Source of the DNA: Peristeroidobacter agariperforans
GTDB taxonomy: Bacteria; Pseudomonadota; Gammaproteobacteria; Steroidobacterales; Steroidobacteraceae
Assembly (NCBI RefSeq): GCF_004138335.1
Contig: NZ_RYFW01000002.1
Location: forward strand, 1,345,501 to 1,409,500
Direction of reading: 5' to 3'
DNA length: 64,000 nucleotides
Below are positions 38,576 through 47,567 of this stretch, one piece after another; position 1 is the first letter of the stretch, and every line of letters starts with the position of its first letter. The translations under genes were made by a program, and so were the position numbers. Under the pieces are notes generated by a model. That model was not told the DNA's origin and searched no databases. It was given only the letters and a program-made list of their open reading frames with translations.

Positions 38576-39949
38576 ATGTCCAACCCGTCTTCCGCCATCG
38601 TGGGCTTCAAGGCCTACGATTATCGCGGCCGGATCCCGACCGAGCTCAACCCGGAGGTGGCGTATCGCATCGGGCGGGCGTATGCGGAGTTCCTGAAGCC
38701 CAAGCGGGTCATCGTCGGGCGTGACATTCGCAAGTCCAGCGAAGAGCTGTGCGCGGCTTTGACCAAGGGCCTGCTCGATTCGGGCGTGGACGTTTATGAC
38801 ATCGGCCTGTGCGGCACGGAGGTCGTGTACTTCGGTACCTTCAGCGAGGGCATGGACGGCGGCATCATGGTGACCGCGAGCCACAACCCGCCGGATTACA
38901 ACGGCATGAAGTTCGTGCGCGAGCAGTCGCGGCCCATCAGCGGCGACACGGGATTGAAAGACATCCAGCGCATCGCCGAATCCAACAAGTATGCGCAGCC
39001 CGCGAAGCAGGGCACGCGCCACACGCTCGATATCGGCAAGAAATATATCGAGCACCTGCTGTCGTACCTGGACAAGTCGAAGCTCAAGCCGTTGAAGATC
39101 GTGGTCAACGCCGGCAATGGCGGCGCTGGACTGATCGTCGATCAGCTCGAGCCGCACCTGCCGTTCAAGTTCATCAAGATCAACCACCAGCCCGACGGCA
39201 GCTTTCCGAACGGCGTGCCGAACCCGATGCTGGAGCAGAACCGGGTCGCCACGATCGAGGCGATCAAGCAGCACAAGGCCGATTGCGGCGTCGCCTGGGA
39301 CGGCGACTACGACCGTTGTTTCCTGTTCGACGAGAACGGCAGCTTCATCGAGGGCTATTACATCGTCGGCCTGCTGGCCTCGGTGTTCCTGAAGCAGGAG
39401 CAGGGCGCGCGCATCGTGCACGATCCGCGCTTGACCTGGGCGACCACCGACATGGTCGCCTCGCTCGGCGGCAAAGCCGTAATGTCCAAGTCCGGACATG
39501 CCTTCATGAAGGATGTGATGCGCCAGGCCGACGCCATTTACGGCGGCGAGATGAGCGCGCACCATTATTTCCGTCGCTTCGGCTATTGCGACACCGGCCA
39601 GATCCCCTGGCTGCTGGTGGCGCAGCTGCTGTGCGAAACCGGCAAAACCTTGTCGCAGCTGGTCGGCGAGCGCATCGCGAAGTTTCCCGCCAGCGGCGAG
39701 ATCAATCGCAAAGTGGCCGACGCCAAGGCCACGATCGCGCGCGTGCAGGCTAAGTACGAGACCGGCGCGAAGTCCATCGATTTCACGGATGGCCTGTCGA
39801 TCGAGTTCGACGACTGGCGTTTCAACCTGCGTTCGTCCAATACCGAGCCGTTGATCCGCTTGAACGTCGAGAGCCGCGGCAACGAGGCGCTGATGAAGTC
39901 TCGCACTGCAGAGCTGCTGCAGATGATTGGCGGCGAGGAAGCGCACTGA
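38576..39949 (+). CDS. manB: Phosphomannomutase/phosphoglucomutase
   Basis: A 457-residue alpha-D-phosphohexomutase interconverting mannose-6-phosphate and mannose-1-phosphate, with likely activity on glucose phosphates. The phosphoserine loop is TASHNPPDYNGMK, the Mg-binding loop DGDYDRCF, and the sugar-binding loop GGEMSAHHYF. The phosphate-binding C-terminal loop is RSSNTEPLIRLNVES. Resembles AlgC/XanA. Preceded by AAGGAACG-type Shine-Dalgarno bases. It closes the polysaccharide locus. Confidence 0.93.
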   Translation: MSNPSSAIVGFKAYDYRGRIPTELNPEVAYRIGRAYAEFLKPKRVIVGRDIRKSSEELCAALTKGLLDSGVDVYDIGLCGTEVVYFGTFSEGMDGGIMVTASHNPPDYNGMKFVREQSRPISGDTGLKDIQRIAESNKYAQPAKQGTRHTLDIGKKYIEHLLSYLDKSKLKPLKIVVNAGNGGAGLIVDQLEPHLPFKFIKINHQPDGSFPNGVPNPMLEQNRVATIEAIKQHKADCGVAWDGDYDRCFLFDENGSFIEGYYIVGLLASVFLKQEQGARIVHDPRLTWATTDMVASLGGKAVMSKSGHAFMKDVMRQADAIYGGEMSAHHYFRRFGYCDTGQIPWLLVAQLLCETGKTLSQLVGERIAKFPASGEINRKVADAKATIARVQAKYETGAKSIDFTDGLSIEFDDWRFNLRSSNTEPLIRLNVESRGNEALMKSRTAELLQMIGGEEAH

Positions 39950-39976
39950 CCGGAACCTGCCGACCGCACCTTCACG

Positions 39977-40064
39977 GGTGCCCGGGTCCCATAGACCAGC
40001 CCGGGCGCCGTCGTCGATAGTCCCCAAAGTCGCACCCCCCGGATGAACCGGGGAAGTGCGACTT
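39977..40064. terminator. Two consecutive hairpins after manB
   Basis: The first, 39977-40009, pairs GGTGCCCGGG with CCCGGGCGCC around an 11-nt loop. The second, 40027-40064, pairs AAGTCGCAC with GTGCGACTT and, inside it, CCCCGG with CCGGGG. Neither is followed by a good T-run, so factor-independent termination is doubtful, but the pair separates the sugar operon from the kinase gene. Confidence 0.35.
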
Positions 40065-40163
40065 CGAGCATTCTTGAGGCGCGTACAGCAGGTGTAGGCT
40101 CGTTCCATCAAGGAACGTGACAACACCAACAAACGGCCAGGGCCGCGCCAGGGAGTATCGGCG

Positions 40164-42593
40164 GTGGCAACGCATTTTTCGAGCGATGATTCGATAACGA
40201 ACGCACAGCTGCTCGACCTGCAGCGCGTCTTCGATCTGTCTCAAGATTTGATGTGCGTGACCGACGCGCAAGCGCGCTTCGTGCGCGTGAGTGCGTCGTC
40301 CGCGCGGATCCTCGGTTACCAGCCCGACGAGCTACTGGGACGCAAGTTTCTCGACCTGATTTATCCCAACGATCTGCAAGCCACGCTGCTCGCGCACGAG
40401 ACCGTGCTGCGTGGAGCGCAAGTCGTCGAATTCGAGAATCGTTATGTTCGCAAGGATGGCGCGCTGGTCGAGTTGAGCTGGACTTCGACCTGGCTCGCCG
40501 GCGCCGGCGGCTCGGGCGCCACGTATTCAGTCGCCAGAGATATCACAAATCGCAAGCGAGCCGAGCGGCTGCGAGAGTCGCAGCGCGAAGTCTTGCAGAT
40601 GATCGTCGCGGGCTCGACGCTCGGCGATGTTCTGCGGCGGATCTGCAGCATCATGGAAGCATTCGATGCCGACGCCAGATGCGCCGTGACGGTTCTCGAT
40701 GCAGCCGGCGGCCGCGTCCGCACCGCATTCAGCCCGAGCTTACCTTCGCGCTTCCTGTCAGTCGTCCAGGATGCACTGCTGGGCATGCAGAACGGTGCAT
40801 GCGCCAACACGTTGCGCAGTGGTCAGACCGCCACTTGTGCGGACATCAGCAAAGATCCGGATTGGCGCGAGCTCGCCACGCTCGGCGCTGAGCATGGCTT
40901 GCGAGCTTGCTGGTTCACGCCGGTGTTTGGGGCGCGTGGACGTTTAATTGCTGTCATAGCTGTTTATTACCCGCACCCGTACGAGCCGACGGATCGCGAG
41001 CTGGTGCTGGTGCAGGCGGCGGTGAGCCTGGTGGCGCTGGCCATCGCGCATTCGAATGCGCAGACACAGCTGAAAGAAAGCCTCACGCGCGTGGAGCTGG
41101 CGCAGGCCATTGCACGGCTGGGTTATTGGGAGCGCGATTTGTCGAACGACAAGCTCAACGTTTATGGCGAGACCAATGCGATCCTGGGCATTCCCGGCGA
41201 GCGCTCGGTGAGCCTGGAATCGTTTCTCGACGTCGTGCTCGAGGCGGACCGGCCGGCGCTGATTGCTGCCTACACCGAAGCAAACCGCGGGGATGGATTG
41301 GGAGGGCTGCAATTCCGCGTGCGGCATCCGGATGGATCGACCCGTTACGTGCACGCCGAGCGTCGCGTGATTCGCGACGACTCGGGCCGCGCCACTCACA
41401 TCATCGGCACGATGCAGGATGTCACCGAGCGCAACGAGGCCGATCGGGAACGGCAACGCTATCTCACTCAACTGGCTTCGCTCGCGGTCGCGGCCCGCAA
41501 GGTCAATTCGGTGCTCACCGTGGATGAGTTGCTGCAGGTCATTACAGATATCGCGCGCGATCTGGTCGGGGCGCATGTCGCAGTGAGTGTGTTGAAGAGC
41601 ACCGATGACCGAACGGTGGAGTGCTGCAAGACTTCACATTCCGAAAAATATACGTCGGTGGCGCCGGACTCTGTGTTACAGGAAGGCCAGGGCCTCACCG
41701 TGTCGCTCGCAGCGGCTTCCGGACGGCGCATCGGCGTGCTGTGCGTGGCTGACAAGCAGAGCGGGGAGTTCGCGTCCAACGACGAGCGCGTGCTGAGCCA
41801 GCTCGCCGACCTGGCCGCGGTCGGCCTGGAAAACGCCCATCTGTATGCCGAGCTCGAGGAGCGAGTGCGAAAACGGACGGCGGAGCTACAGGAGTCCAAT
41901 AAAGAACTGGAGGCTTTCAGCTATTCGGTCTCGCACGACCTCCGGGGACCGTTGCGCGCCATAGCGGGGTTTACCGGCTTGCTGCGCAACCGGCATTACG
42001 AGACGATCGACGCGGACGGTCGCCGCTGCATCGATCGCGTACTGGCTGGTACGCAAAGAATGTCGAACTTGATCGATGACTTGCTGGAGCTGGGCCGGGT
42101 CACGCGGGTGGAATTCAGGCGACGGCAAGTGGATTTGTCGGAGTGTGCGCGCGCGACCCTGTCTCGGTTGCGCGAGTCGACTCCGGAGCGGGCGGCCGCG
42201 ATCGTCGTCGAGCCGCAGCTGGTCGTCGACGGGGATGCCGGGCTGCTGGAGATTGCGCTGGAGAATCTGCTGGACAACGCCTGGAAGTTCACTGCCAGCC
42301 GGCCGGTCGCGGAAATCCGCTTCGGTGCCCTGGCGCTCGATGGCGTTGCCGGTGACGAAAACGAGAGGACGTTCTTCGTGCAGGACAATGGCGTTGGGTT
42401 CGATCCGCGATATGCGACGAACCTGTTTGGGGTGTTCCAACGTTTACACGCGGCCGGGGAGTTTCCCGGCACGGGGGTGGGCCTCGCCACGGTCCAACGC
42501 ATCGTGCAGCGGCACGGCGGCCGCATCTGGGCCGATGCGGCCGTCGATCGCGGGGCGACGATTTACTTCAGCATTGCCAAGGGGCAGCAATGA
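40164..42593 (+). CDS. PAS/GAF sensor histidine kinase
   Basis: An 809-residue cytoplasmic kinase with no TM segment. Domains in order: PAS (about 15-130, [20 protein letters not shown]), GAF (about 150-300), PAS (about 310-425, ending [17 protein letters not shown]), GAF (about 440-560), HisKA with the phosphorylated His about residue 591 in [15 protein letters not shown], and HATPase ([39 protein letters not shown]). It starts with GTG at 40164. It overlaps the response regulator by 4 bp, forming a cognate pair. The signal is unknown; GAF/PAS without a bilin-binding motif I can see argues against a phytochrome. Confidence 0.9.
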   Translation: MATHFSSDDSITNAQLLDLQRVFDLSQDLMCVTDAQARFVRVSASSARILGYQPDELLGRKFLDLIYPNDLQATLLAHETVLRGAQVVEFENRYVRKDGALVELSWTSTWLAGAGGSGATYSVARDITNRKRAERLRESQREVLQMIVAGSTLGDVLRRICSIMEAFDADARCAVTVLDAAGGRVRTAFSPSLPSRFLSVVQDALLGMQNGACANTLRSGQTATCADISKDPDWRELATLGAEHGLRACWFTPVFGARGRLIAVIAVYYPHPYEPTDRELVLVQAAVSLVALAIAHSNAQTQLKESLTRVELAQAIARLGYWERDLSNDKLNVYGETNAILGIPGERSVSLESFLDVVLEADRPALIAAYTEANRGDGLGGLQFRVRHPDGSTRYVHAERRVIRDDSGRATHIIGTMQDVTERNEADRERQRYLTQLASLAVAARKVNSVLTVDELLQVITDIARDLVGAHVAVSVLKSTDDRTVECCKTSHSEKYTSVAPDSVLQEGQGLTVSLAAASGRRIGVLCVADKQSGEFASNDERVLSQLADLAAVGLENAHLYAELEERVRKRTAELQESNKELEAFSYSVSHDLRGPLRAIAGFTGLLRNRHYETIDADGRRCIDRVLAGTQRMSNLIDDLLELGRVTRVEFRRRQVDLSECARATLSRLRESTPERAAAIVVEPQLVVDGDAGLLEIALENLLDNAWKFTASRPVAEIRFGALALDGVAGDENERTFFVQDNGVGFDPRYATNLFGVFQRLHAAGEFPGTGVGLATVQRIVQRHGGRIWADAAVDRGATIYFSIAKGQQ

Positions 42594-43036
42594 GCGAGCG
42601 CTACATCCTGCTGGTCGAGGACAACCCGGACGACGAGGAGTTGACGCTGCTCAGCCTGCGCAAGAACAACCTGGCGCACGACATCGTGGTGGTCCGTGAC
42701 GGCGTAGAGGCCATCGAGTACCTGTTCGGCACCGGGCAGTACGCCAGCCGCGATGTGATGAATGCTCCCACGGTGATCCTGCTGGACTTGAAGCTGCCCA
42801 AGCTCGACGGCCTCGGCGTGCTCAAGCGGCTGCGTGCCGACGAGCGGACCCGCAACCTGCCGGTGGTCGTGCTCACATCCTCCAGCCAGGACGCCGACGT
42901 GATCGCCAGCTACAACCTGGGCGCCAACAGCTATGTCCGCAAGCCCGTGGAATTCGGCGCCTTCGTCGAGGCGGTGAGCAGCCTGGGGCTGTATTGGGTG
43001 ATGCTCAACCGGCCGCCGCCGGTCCACGTGACATGA
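42590..43036 (+). CDS. CheY-like single-domain response regulator (Rcp1 type)
   Basis: A 148-residue receiver domain alone. [20 protein letters not shown] holds the acidic pocket, the phospho-acceptor Asp is in [28 protein letters not shown] gives the Thr/Ser, and the conserved Lys is in SYVRKPVEF. Such Rcp1-like proteins pair with kinases of the preceding type. No output domain is present, so it must act by protein contact or phosphotransfer. The ATGA overlap with the kinase gene implies coupled synthesis. Confidence 0.92.
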   Translation: MSERYILLVEDNPDDEELTLLSLRKNNLAHDIVVVRDGVEAIEYLFGTGQYASRDVMNAPTVILLDLKLPKLDGLGVLKRLRADERTRNLPVVVLTSSSQDADVIASYNLGANSYVRKPVEFGAFVEAVSSLGLYWVMLNRPPPVHVT

Positions 43037-43037
43037 T

Positions 43038-43066
43038 TTGACCGCGCCGGTCGTCATCCCTAAACT
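43038..43066 (+). promoter_or_regulatory. Sigma-70 type promoter for tRNA-Val
   Basis: TTGACC (-35, 43038-43043) and TAAACT (-10, 43061-43066) are separated by 17 bp and lie about 44 bp upstream of the mature tRNA. Confidence 0.65.
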
Positions 43067-43109
43067 ACGCGCCCCTTCAAACCATATGACGGTTCGTGGG
43101 GCCGGCATC

Positions 43110-43184
43110 GGGCGGTTAGCTCAGCGGTAGAGCACTGCTTTCACACGGCAGGGGTCACAGGTTCAATCCCTGTACCGCCCACCA
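43110..43184 (+). tRNA. tRNA-Val(CAC), CCA encoded
   Basis: A 75-nt cloverleaf. The acceptor stem GGGCGGT pairs with ACCGCCC, followed by ACCA. The D-arm is GCTCAGCGGTAGAGC, the anticodon loop TTCACAC gives anticodon CAC, and the T-arm is ACAGG-TTCAATC-CCTGT. It precedes gltX by 48 bp and may be co-transcribed with it. Confidence 0.93.
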
Positions 43185-43212
43185 ATCCTAACGATTCGGA
43201 TGGAATCCCGGC

Positions 43213-43237
43213 GCCATGGCCGCTAAGGCGCCATGGC
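43213..43237 (+). promoter_or_regulatory. Hairpin covering the gltX start codon
   Basis: GCCATGGC occurs twice (43213-43220 and 43230-43237) and is its own reverse complement, so the two copies can form an 8-bp stem with a 9-nt loop. The second copy contains the gltX ATG (43233) and the loop holds the AAGG that could serve as ribosome-binding site, so initiation might be controlled by this structure. Confidence 0.35.
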
Positions 43238-44636
43238 CATCCGTACTCGTTTCGCTCCCAGCCCCACTGGCATGCTGCACATCGGCGGCGTGCGAACAGC
43301 GCTGTTTTCTTGGCTCTACGCCCGCCGTCACAGCGGCACGTTCATCCTGCGCATCGAGGACACCGACCGCGAGCGCTCCACCGACGAGGCGACCCAGGTC
43401 ATCCTGGATGGCATGGAATGGCTCGGGCTCAGCGCCGACGAAGGTCCGTTCTATCAGACGCGCCGGATGGATCGCTATCGCGAGGTCATCGGCGAGTTCC
43501 TGAAGGCAGGTCACGCCTATCACTGCTACTGCTCGAAAGAAGAGTTGGACGCGATGCGCGCTCGCCAGCAGGAAGCCAAACAGAAGCCGCGCTACGACGG
43601 CACGTGCCGCAATCGCACCGAGCCGCGGCCCGGCGTGTCCCCGGTCGTGCGGTTCAAGAACCCGATCGAAGGTAGTGTCGTCGTCGAAGACGTGATTCAC
43701 GGCAACGTCGTGTTCGACAACATGGAACTCGACGATCTGATCATCGCGCGCTCCGATGGCACGCCGACTTATAACTTCTGCGTCGTCGTCGACGACAGCG
43801 ACATGAAGTGCACGCACGTGATTCGCGGCGACGATCATCTCAACAACACGCCGCGCCAGATCAACATGCTCAAGGCGCTGGGCGCCGCCGTTCCCGTATA
43901 TGCGCACGTGCCGATGATTCTCGGTCAGGACGGCGCGAAGCTGTCGAAGCGTCACGGCGCGGTCAGCGTGCTGCAGTATCGGGAGGAGGGCTTCCTGCCG
44001 GAGGCGCTGCTCAATTATCTGGTGCGCCTCGGCTGGTCGCACGGCGATCAGGAAGTCTTCTCGATGGAAGAGATGGCTCAGCTGTTCGACATCAAGGATG
44101 TGAACAAGTCGGCGTCCGCGTTCAATCCCGACAAGCTGCTGTGGCTGAATCAACAGCACATCATGCGCTCGACGCCGGAGCACGTGGCGAAGTATCTGAA
44201 GCCGCACCTCGCCGCGCTCGGCGTGAATGTCACAGACGATCGCAAGCTGGCCGCTGTCGCGAAGTCCCAGCAGGAGCGGGCGAAGACTTTGAAGGAGATG
44301 GCGCAGAACAGTCGGTTCTTCTTCGAGGAAGTCGCGAGCTATGACGAGAAGGCTGCGAAGAAGAATCTCACCGCCGAGGCCGTGGGGCCGCTGACGACGG
44401 TGCTGCAGAAACTCTCGGCGCTGACCGACTGGGTGGCCCCGGCATTGCACGACGCGGTCAATCAGACTGCCACCGAGCTGAGCCTCGGCATGGGCAAAGT
44501 CGCACAGCCGATTCGTGTTGCGGTGTCGGGCGGGACGGTGTCGCCGCCCATTGATGTCACGCTCGAGGTGCTAGGGCGCGAAGTCACCCTAGCGCGGCTG
44601 GAGCGGGCATTGGGCTATGCGCGCGGACAGGGGTGA
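43233..44636 (+). CDS. gltX: Glutamyl-tRNA synthetase
   Basis: A 467-residue class I aminoacyl-tRNA synthetase. The HIGH-type motif is [20 protein letters not shown], and the KMSKS-type motif is [11 protein letters not shown] near residue 237. Both are followed by the expected anticodon-binding C-domain. It is of usual length for the bacterial enzyme. It lies among tRNA genes and its cognate tRNA-Glu gene starts about 200 bp after the stop. An upstream out-of-phase ATG at 43216 belongs to the leader hairpin, not to the gene. Confidence 0.97.
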   Translation: MAIRTRFAPSPTGMLHIGGVRTALFSWLYARRHSGTFILRIEDTDRERSTDEATQVILDGMEWLGLSADEGPFYQTRRMDRYREVIGEFLKAGHAYHCYCSKEELDAMRARQQEAKQKPRYDGTCRNRTEPRPGVSPVVRFKNPIEGSVVVEDVIHGNVVFDNMELDDLIIARSDGTPTYNFCVVVDDSDMKCTHVIRGDDHLNNTPRQINMLKALGAAVPVYAHVPMILGQDGAKLSKRHGAVSVLQYREEGFLPEALLNYLVRLGWSHGDQEVFSMEEMAQLFDIKDVNKSASAFNPDKLLWLNQQHIMRSTPEHVAKYLKPHLAALGVNVTDDRKLAAVAKSQQERAKTLKEMAQNSRFFFEEVASYDEKAAKKNLTAEAVGPLTTVLQKLSALTDWVAPALHDAVNQTATELSLGMGKVAQPIRVAVSGGTVSPPIDVTLEVLGREVTLARLERALGYARGQG

Positions 44637-44694
44637 GCGTTTCCACGAAACTGCCCGAAATACGGGGCAAAGACATGATTTCGATGCAGTCTCC

Positions 44695-44723
44695 TTGACA
44701 GTCCGGCGCTGCTTCCCTACATT
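44695..44723 (+). promoter_or_regulatory. Sigma-70 promoter for tRNA-Ala/tRNA-Glu
   Basis: A consensus TTGACA (44695-44700) and TACATT (44718-44723) with an ideal 17-bp spacer lie 15 bp before the tRNA-Ala gene. Confidence 0.8.
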
Positions 44724-44738
44724 GCGCGCCTCTCGCGT

Positions 44739-44814
<76 letters not shown>

Positions 44815-44834
44815 ACACCACGTTTTCGATGTGC

Positions 44835-44910
44835 GTCCCCATCGTCTAGAGGCCTAGGACATTACCCTTTCACGGTAGTAACCGGGGTTCGAATCCCCGT
44901 GGGGACGCCA
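44835..44910 (+). tRNA. tRNA-Glu(TTC), CCA encoded
   Basis: A 76-nt cloverleaf starting GTCCCCATCGTCTAGAGGCC and ending GGGGACGCCA. Anticodon loop CTTTCAC gives TTC. Its 3' half is also read, on the other strand, by the C-terminus of a decayed serine recombinase, suggesting it is an attachment site. Confidence 0.95.
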
Positions 44911-45433
44911 ACTTGAACGAGGCGTCGGTGGTTGATCCCAACCACTTGAACGGTAGAGAGAAATCAGGGGTTCTAAACCCTCGAAACGCGAGTAGGCCAC
45001 GCGTCCCGCGAACACCAGCTTGGCGACCAAACGCTTATTCTGGATGCTTCCGGATCTCCAAAGTCGGCAAGGGTTTACGAGGAATTCGACAGCGGTTCTA
45101 AGTGCCTCGTCGAAACTCCGCGGTTTTCCGCCTTCTGCGGCCGTAATCGGTCCTCAATCAGCAGCTTCTCTTCCTCCAGTCCGCGAATTCGGCGTTCGTA
45201 AGCCGCTACCACCGCTGACACGTCGGTCTGGGTGATCCGATGGACCAGCTCATCGATCTGGGTCGTGATCGCGTGCAAGTTTTTCCGTAGTTGAGTCACG
45301 CGATCGTCAACACTCCGGGCTTGCAGGTCCCAGGCATCCCTGCACATCGCCACGACAGCGTTGCGAACTCCCTCGCAGGGGTTCGCCTCGGAGATCAGTC
45401 GCTCAAACTCTGCCTCGATCTTGGCGCGGCGAA
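44870..45433 (-). pseudogene. Remnant of a serine site-specific recombinase C-terminal region, overlapping tRNA-Glu
   Basis: On the minus strand a coiled-coil segment (AYERRIRGLEEEKLLIEDRL) typical of large serine recombinases is readable from about 45433. A frameshift near 45118 leads into SFDEALRTAVEFLVNPCRLW. A second, one-base deletion near 44976 leads into GFRTPDFSLPFKWLG and then ASPRGFEPRLLP, which lies inside tRNA-Glu. The catalytic domain is gone and two frameshifts are present, so it is inactive. The run into the tRNA shows where the element once integrated. Confidence 0.75.
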
Positions 45434-45993
45434 TGCCGGGTGCGAGGGAAGGAGGGTTGCGACTGGAGGAACCGTGCTACCTCTGCGTGGAGCTCGAAGC
45501 GTCCGAGGGCATAGCTCGGCGTCGGCTCGATTTTCGTTCGGTTCATGCCAAAGCAATACTCGGTGGATTGCACCACGTACTCGCCTTTCCGCGAGTGAAA
45601 AAGAATCGAACCAGCCAAGATCAGTTAGACAAGGTTATTGCGGACCACTGGTCGACGGGCATCACCGCAGCTGTCGTTGAAGCTCGCCAATAAAGCGCTT
45701 TTCTTCGTCGCGATGGTCGGGGTAGGGCGGGATTGCGCCCAGCTGACGCGAACGACGGACCATTGACCGTCCTGTCGGCTGCCTTTGCACACCTGAGGTG
45801 GGACGGTTTGCCCACCGGCGTGACGATCGCATCGTGTGCGCAGGGTGCGGATCATCGTATCAGCATATCGAAGCCCTGGGTTTTGCCCGAGAGGCGGCGA
45901 AACTCACAGGGGCCGTGTACCTGGTGAGCGTTCACACCCAGCCTGCTGCAGCCGCCATTTGATGCCTGTCCAATCCGGTCCCGAACGTTTGGT
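45434..45993. other. Decayed accessory DNA
   Basis: Between the recombinase remnant and the CsbD-like gene there is no full-length gene of recognisable family. The sequence probably contains eroded upstream parts of the recombinase. The only frame with a reasonable ribosome-binding site is the 33-codon one listed at 45662-45763. Confidence 0.5.
45662..45763 (-). CDS. Possible 33-residue small protein
   Basis: A short minus-strand frame starts at ATG 45763 with AGGACGG upstream and encodes MVRRSRQLGAIPPYPDHRDE, then a charged helical end (EKRFIGELQRQLR). It has the look of a real small protein, with a good ribosome-binding site, but lies in decayed DNA and I cannot assign a family. Confidence 0.3.
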   Translation of the reverse strand: MVRRSRQLGAIPPYPDHRDEEKRFIGELQRQLR

Positions 45994-46209
45994 CTACTTC
46001 GGCCGATAATCCTTGTGCCGCGCTTCGAACGCGCGAATCTCGCGTTCTGCGTCTGAACGGCTGATGCCGTAAATCGCCTGGATGCTCTTGAGAAGCTCGG
46101 GACGTTTGCCGCCGATGATGGCGAGTTGGTCCTCATCGAACTTGATCCAGCGCGCGCGGATACGGCCTTTGAATTGCAGCCAATTGTTTTCAGCGAGTGT
46201 CCAATTCAT
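45994..46209 (-). CDS. CsbD-like stress protein
   Basis: A 71-residue protein MNWTLAENNWLQFKGRIRAR with KFDEDQLAIIGGKRPELLKS and YGISRSDAEREIRAFE, the pattern of the CsbD family (NWxQxxGxxKxxWGKxTDDxL...IxGKRxxLxGKxQxxYGxxxxxAE). CsbD proteins are small, abundant under general or osmotic stress; molecular role unknown. Start ATG 46209 has GGAG 6 nt upstream; a GTG at 46221 would overlap that signal. Isolated transcription is likely. Confidence 0.85.
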   Translation of the reverse strand: MNWTLAENNWLQFKGRIRARWIKFDEDQLAIIGGKRPELLKSIQAIYGISRSDAEREIRAFEARHKDYRPK

Positions 46210-46342
46210 CACGATCTCCACAGGGAATGCGTTCCTCGACGCGTCGAGGCAGTGGCGTGGGTGTCCAGGCTAGAAGAAATGGCTAGGCGGGATTGCAGTG
46301 CATGCGGGCATGAAAAAGGTTCGCGTCCCCAATTACCACTTA

Positions 46343-46468
46343 TCACTGCGGAAAGGGCGCGTCTTTGTTCTTGCGCTCAGCCTGGCGCTGCTGCTCTTGC
46401 GCGTTACGACGCTTTTGCGCGTCTTCGCGACGTTGCTTTTCTTGTTTGTAGTTTGGCGGTCTGGGCAT
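46343..46468 (-). CDS. Small conserved-looking basic protein, unknown function
   Basis: A 41-residue protein MPRPPNYKQEKQRREDAQKR followed by more charged helix (RNAQEQQRQAERKNKD). A strong AGGAGA lies 6 nt before the ATG. It is almost entirely one highly charged helix, suggesting nucleic-acid or ribosome contact. I recognise the general pattern from small hypothetical proteins in proteobacteria, but no function is known to me. Confidence 0.6.
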   Translation of the reverse strand: MPRPPNYKQEKQRREDAQKRRNAQEQQRQAERKNKDAPFPQ

Positions 46469-46617
46469 GGGCTCTCCTACGGTTGGAATGAATGGCCGCG
46501 GGGAACGCAGCAAAGCGCGTTGGCTAAGGCGGCCAATCAAAATGATGAGCTTTAACGAGCTTCGCTGCCGGATGCACCGATGAGTCGGTGAGCGAGCGAA
46601 GGCACGCTACAAAACAC

Positions 46618-46869
46618 TCAGGCTTTGGAGCGCGGACGCGTCCTGCCGGCGCGGCGATCGTTCAGTCGATCGACCATCTCTTCGAGCAGCATCGTCACTT
46701 CGGAGTGTGTTCCTGCGCGGACACCTGCGATCGTATTCGTGCCTTGCGAGATGATGTAACTGTGCCAAAGGCCGACTTCGCCCGAAGGTGCAGCGGCTCT
46801 GGACACTGAATCGACTTTGAACGGCCACTCGAGCACCGTTTCCGTCGGAAACCTGGGTTGTGTTTTCAC
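46618..46869 (-). CDS. Conserved-looking hypothetical protein
   Basis: An 83-residue protein starting (GTG) MKTQPRFPTETVLEWPFKVD, with GEVGLWHSYIISQGTNTIAG and an acidic/basic end (EEMVDRLNDRRAGRTRPRSK). Mixed alpha/beta composition; no signal peptide or membrane segment. No family recognised. It lies downstream of the RRM gene on the same strand, separated by a strong hairpin. Confidence 0.55.
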   Translation of the reverse strand: MKTQPRFPTETVLEWPFKVDSVSRAAAPSGEVGLWHSYIISQGTNTIAGVRAGTHSEVTMLLEEMVDRLNDRRAGRTRPRSKA

Positions 46870-46894
46870 GAAATCTCAGGCGTCGTTGCACGAA

Positions 46895-46934
46895 CAACTC
46901 CTGCGTGGGCTTGTTCAAGCCCACGCAGGAGTTG
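46895..46934. terminator. Long perfect hairpin downstream of the RRM gene
   Basis: Two 19-bp arms, CAACTCCTGCGTGGGCTTG (46895-46913) and its reverse complement (46916-46934), are separated by only 2 bases. It starts 7 bp after the RRM gene's stop on the minus strand. No T-run follows on either side, so if it terminates transcription it does so inefficiently or in another way; it could also protect the 3' end of the RRM mRNA. Confidence 0.5.
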
Positions 46935-46941
46935 ATGCGAT

Positions 46942-47232
46942 TTACCAGCGAGCGCCGCCACCAGCGGCGCGATAGCCACCGCCACTTCGTGGCTTGTCCT
47001 GCGCCTCATTCACCTTGAGCGCGCGACCGCCCATGTCGTGGCCACTGAGCGCCTGGATGGCGCGTGCTGCGTCAGCCTTCGGCATTTCAACGAAGCCGAA
47101 ACCGCGCGGGCGACCCGTTTCGCGATCCATGATCAAGGCGACTGAATCGACTGTGCCGTGTTGCGAGAACAGTTGGCGAACGGCGTCGTCGTCGGCGGAA
47201 AAGGGCAAATTGCCCACGTAAATCTTACTCAT
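46942..47232 (-). CDS. RNA-binding protein with one RRM domain
   Basis: A 96-residue protein of the glycine-rich RRM family common in proteobacteria and cyanobacteria. RNP2 is IYVGNLPF (residues 4-11) and RNP1 is RGFGFVEM (about 43-50). The C-terminal tail is glycine/arginine-rich (RSGGGYRAAGGGARW). It probably acts as a cold- or stress-related RNA chaperone, by analogy. The 5' side has no good Shine-Dalgarno, so its translation might depend on leader structure. A long hairpin lies immediately after it. Confidence 0.92.
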   Translation of the reverse strand: MSKIYVGNLPFSADDDAVRQLFSQHGTVDSVALIMDRETGRPRGFGFVEMPKADAARAIQALSGHDMGGRALKVNEAQDKPRSGGGYRAAGGGARW

Positions 47233-47299
47233 ACAATTAATAACTCACTGAAGGCGCAGCGGCTTATGTGCAGCCTGCCGCTCATATTGACGTGACAGC

Positions 47300-47482
47300 T
47301 CAACAAACAGCTGTCTCCATTTCGATTCGCCCATACGGCGCTTCGCGGGAGAAAACCAAAAGCGGTTCTTCCCCAGGTTCGAAAACAATCCAATTTAGTT
47401 TGATTTTGGCCGGGTTCGCCGGATGGCGGGTGGCCAAGAAGAAGTAAACGAGATAGATGACGAGCGCAGTCACTATACGCAC
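47300..47482 (-). CDS. Possible 60-residue membrane-anchored protein
   Basis: A minus-strand frame from GTG 47482 encodes MRIVTALVIYLVYFFLATRH and then a soluble beta-rich tail (NWIVFEPGEEPLLVFSREAP). One N-terminal TM helix is clear. Another frame of the same strand (47229-47561) is longer but looks random. No family recognised; support is only the sensible topology. Confidence 0.35.
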   Translation of the reverse strand: MRIVTALVIYLVYFFLATRHPANPAKIKLNWIVFEPGEEPLLVFSREAPYGRIEMETAVC

Positions 47483-47567
47483 AAAAGTCGGAGCCCGTAC
47501 GTTTATTTCTCCGGTTCAGGTCCTCCATCCAGGAGGTAGGAGCGCCGGATGCACTGCGCACGGTCGC

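Noticed and set aside
37043-40132. 1029-codon open frame on the minus strand across manC and manB
   Set aside because: It mirrors the G+C-rich third positions of two well-supported genes on the other strand, has His/Arg/Asp-rich low-complexity composition and no domain.
43216-43503. Alternative start and frame upstream of gltX
   Set aside because: Out of phase with gltX and without motif; the ATG belongs to the palindromic leader.
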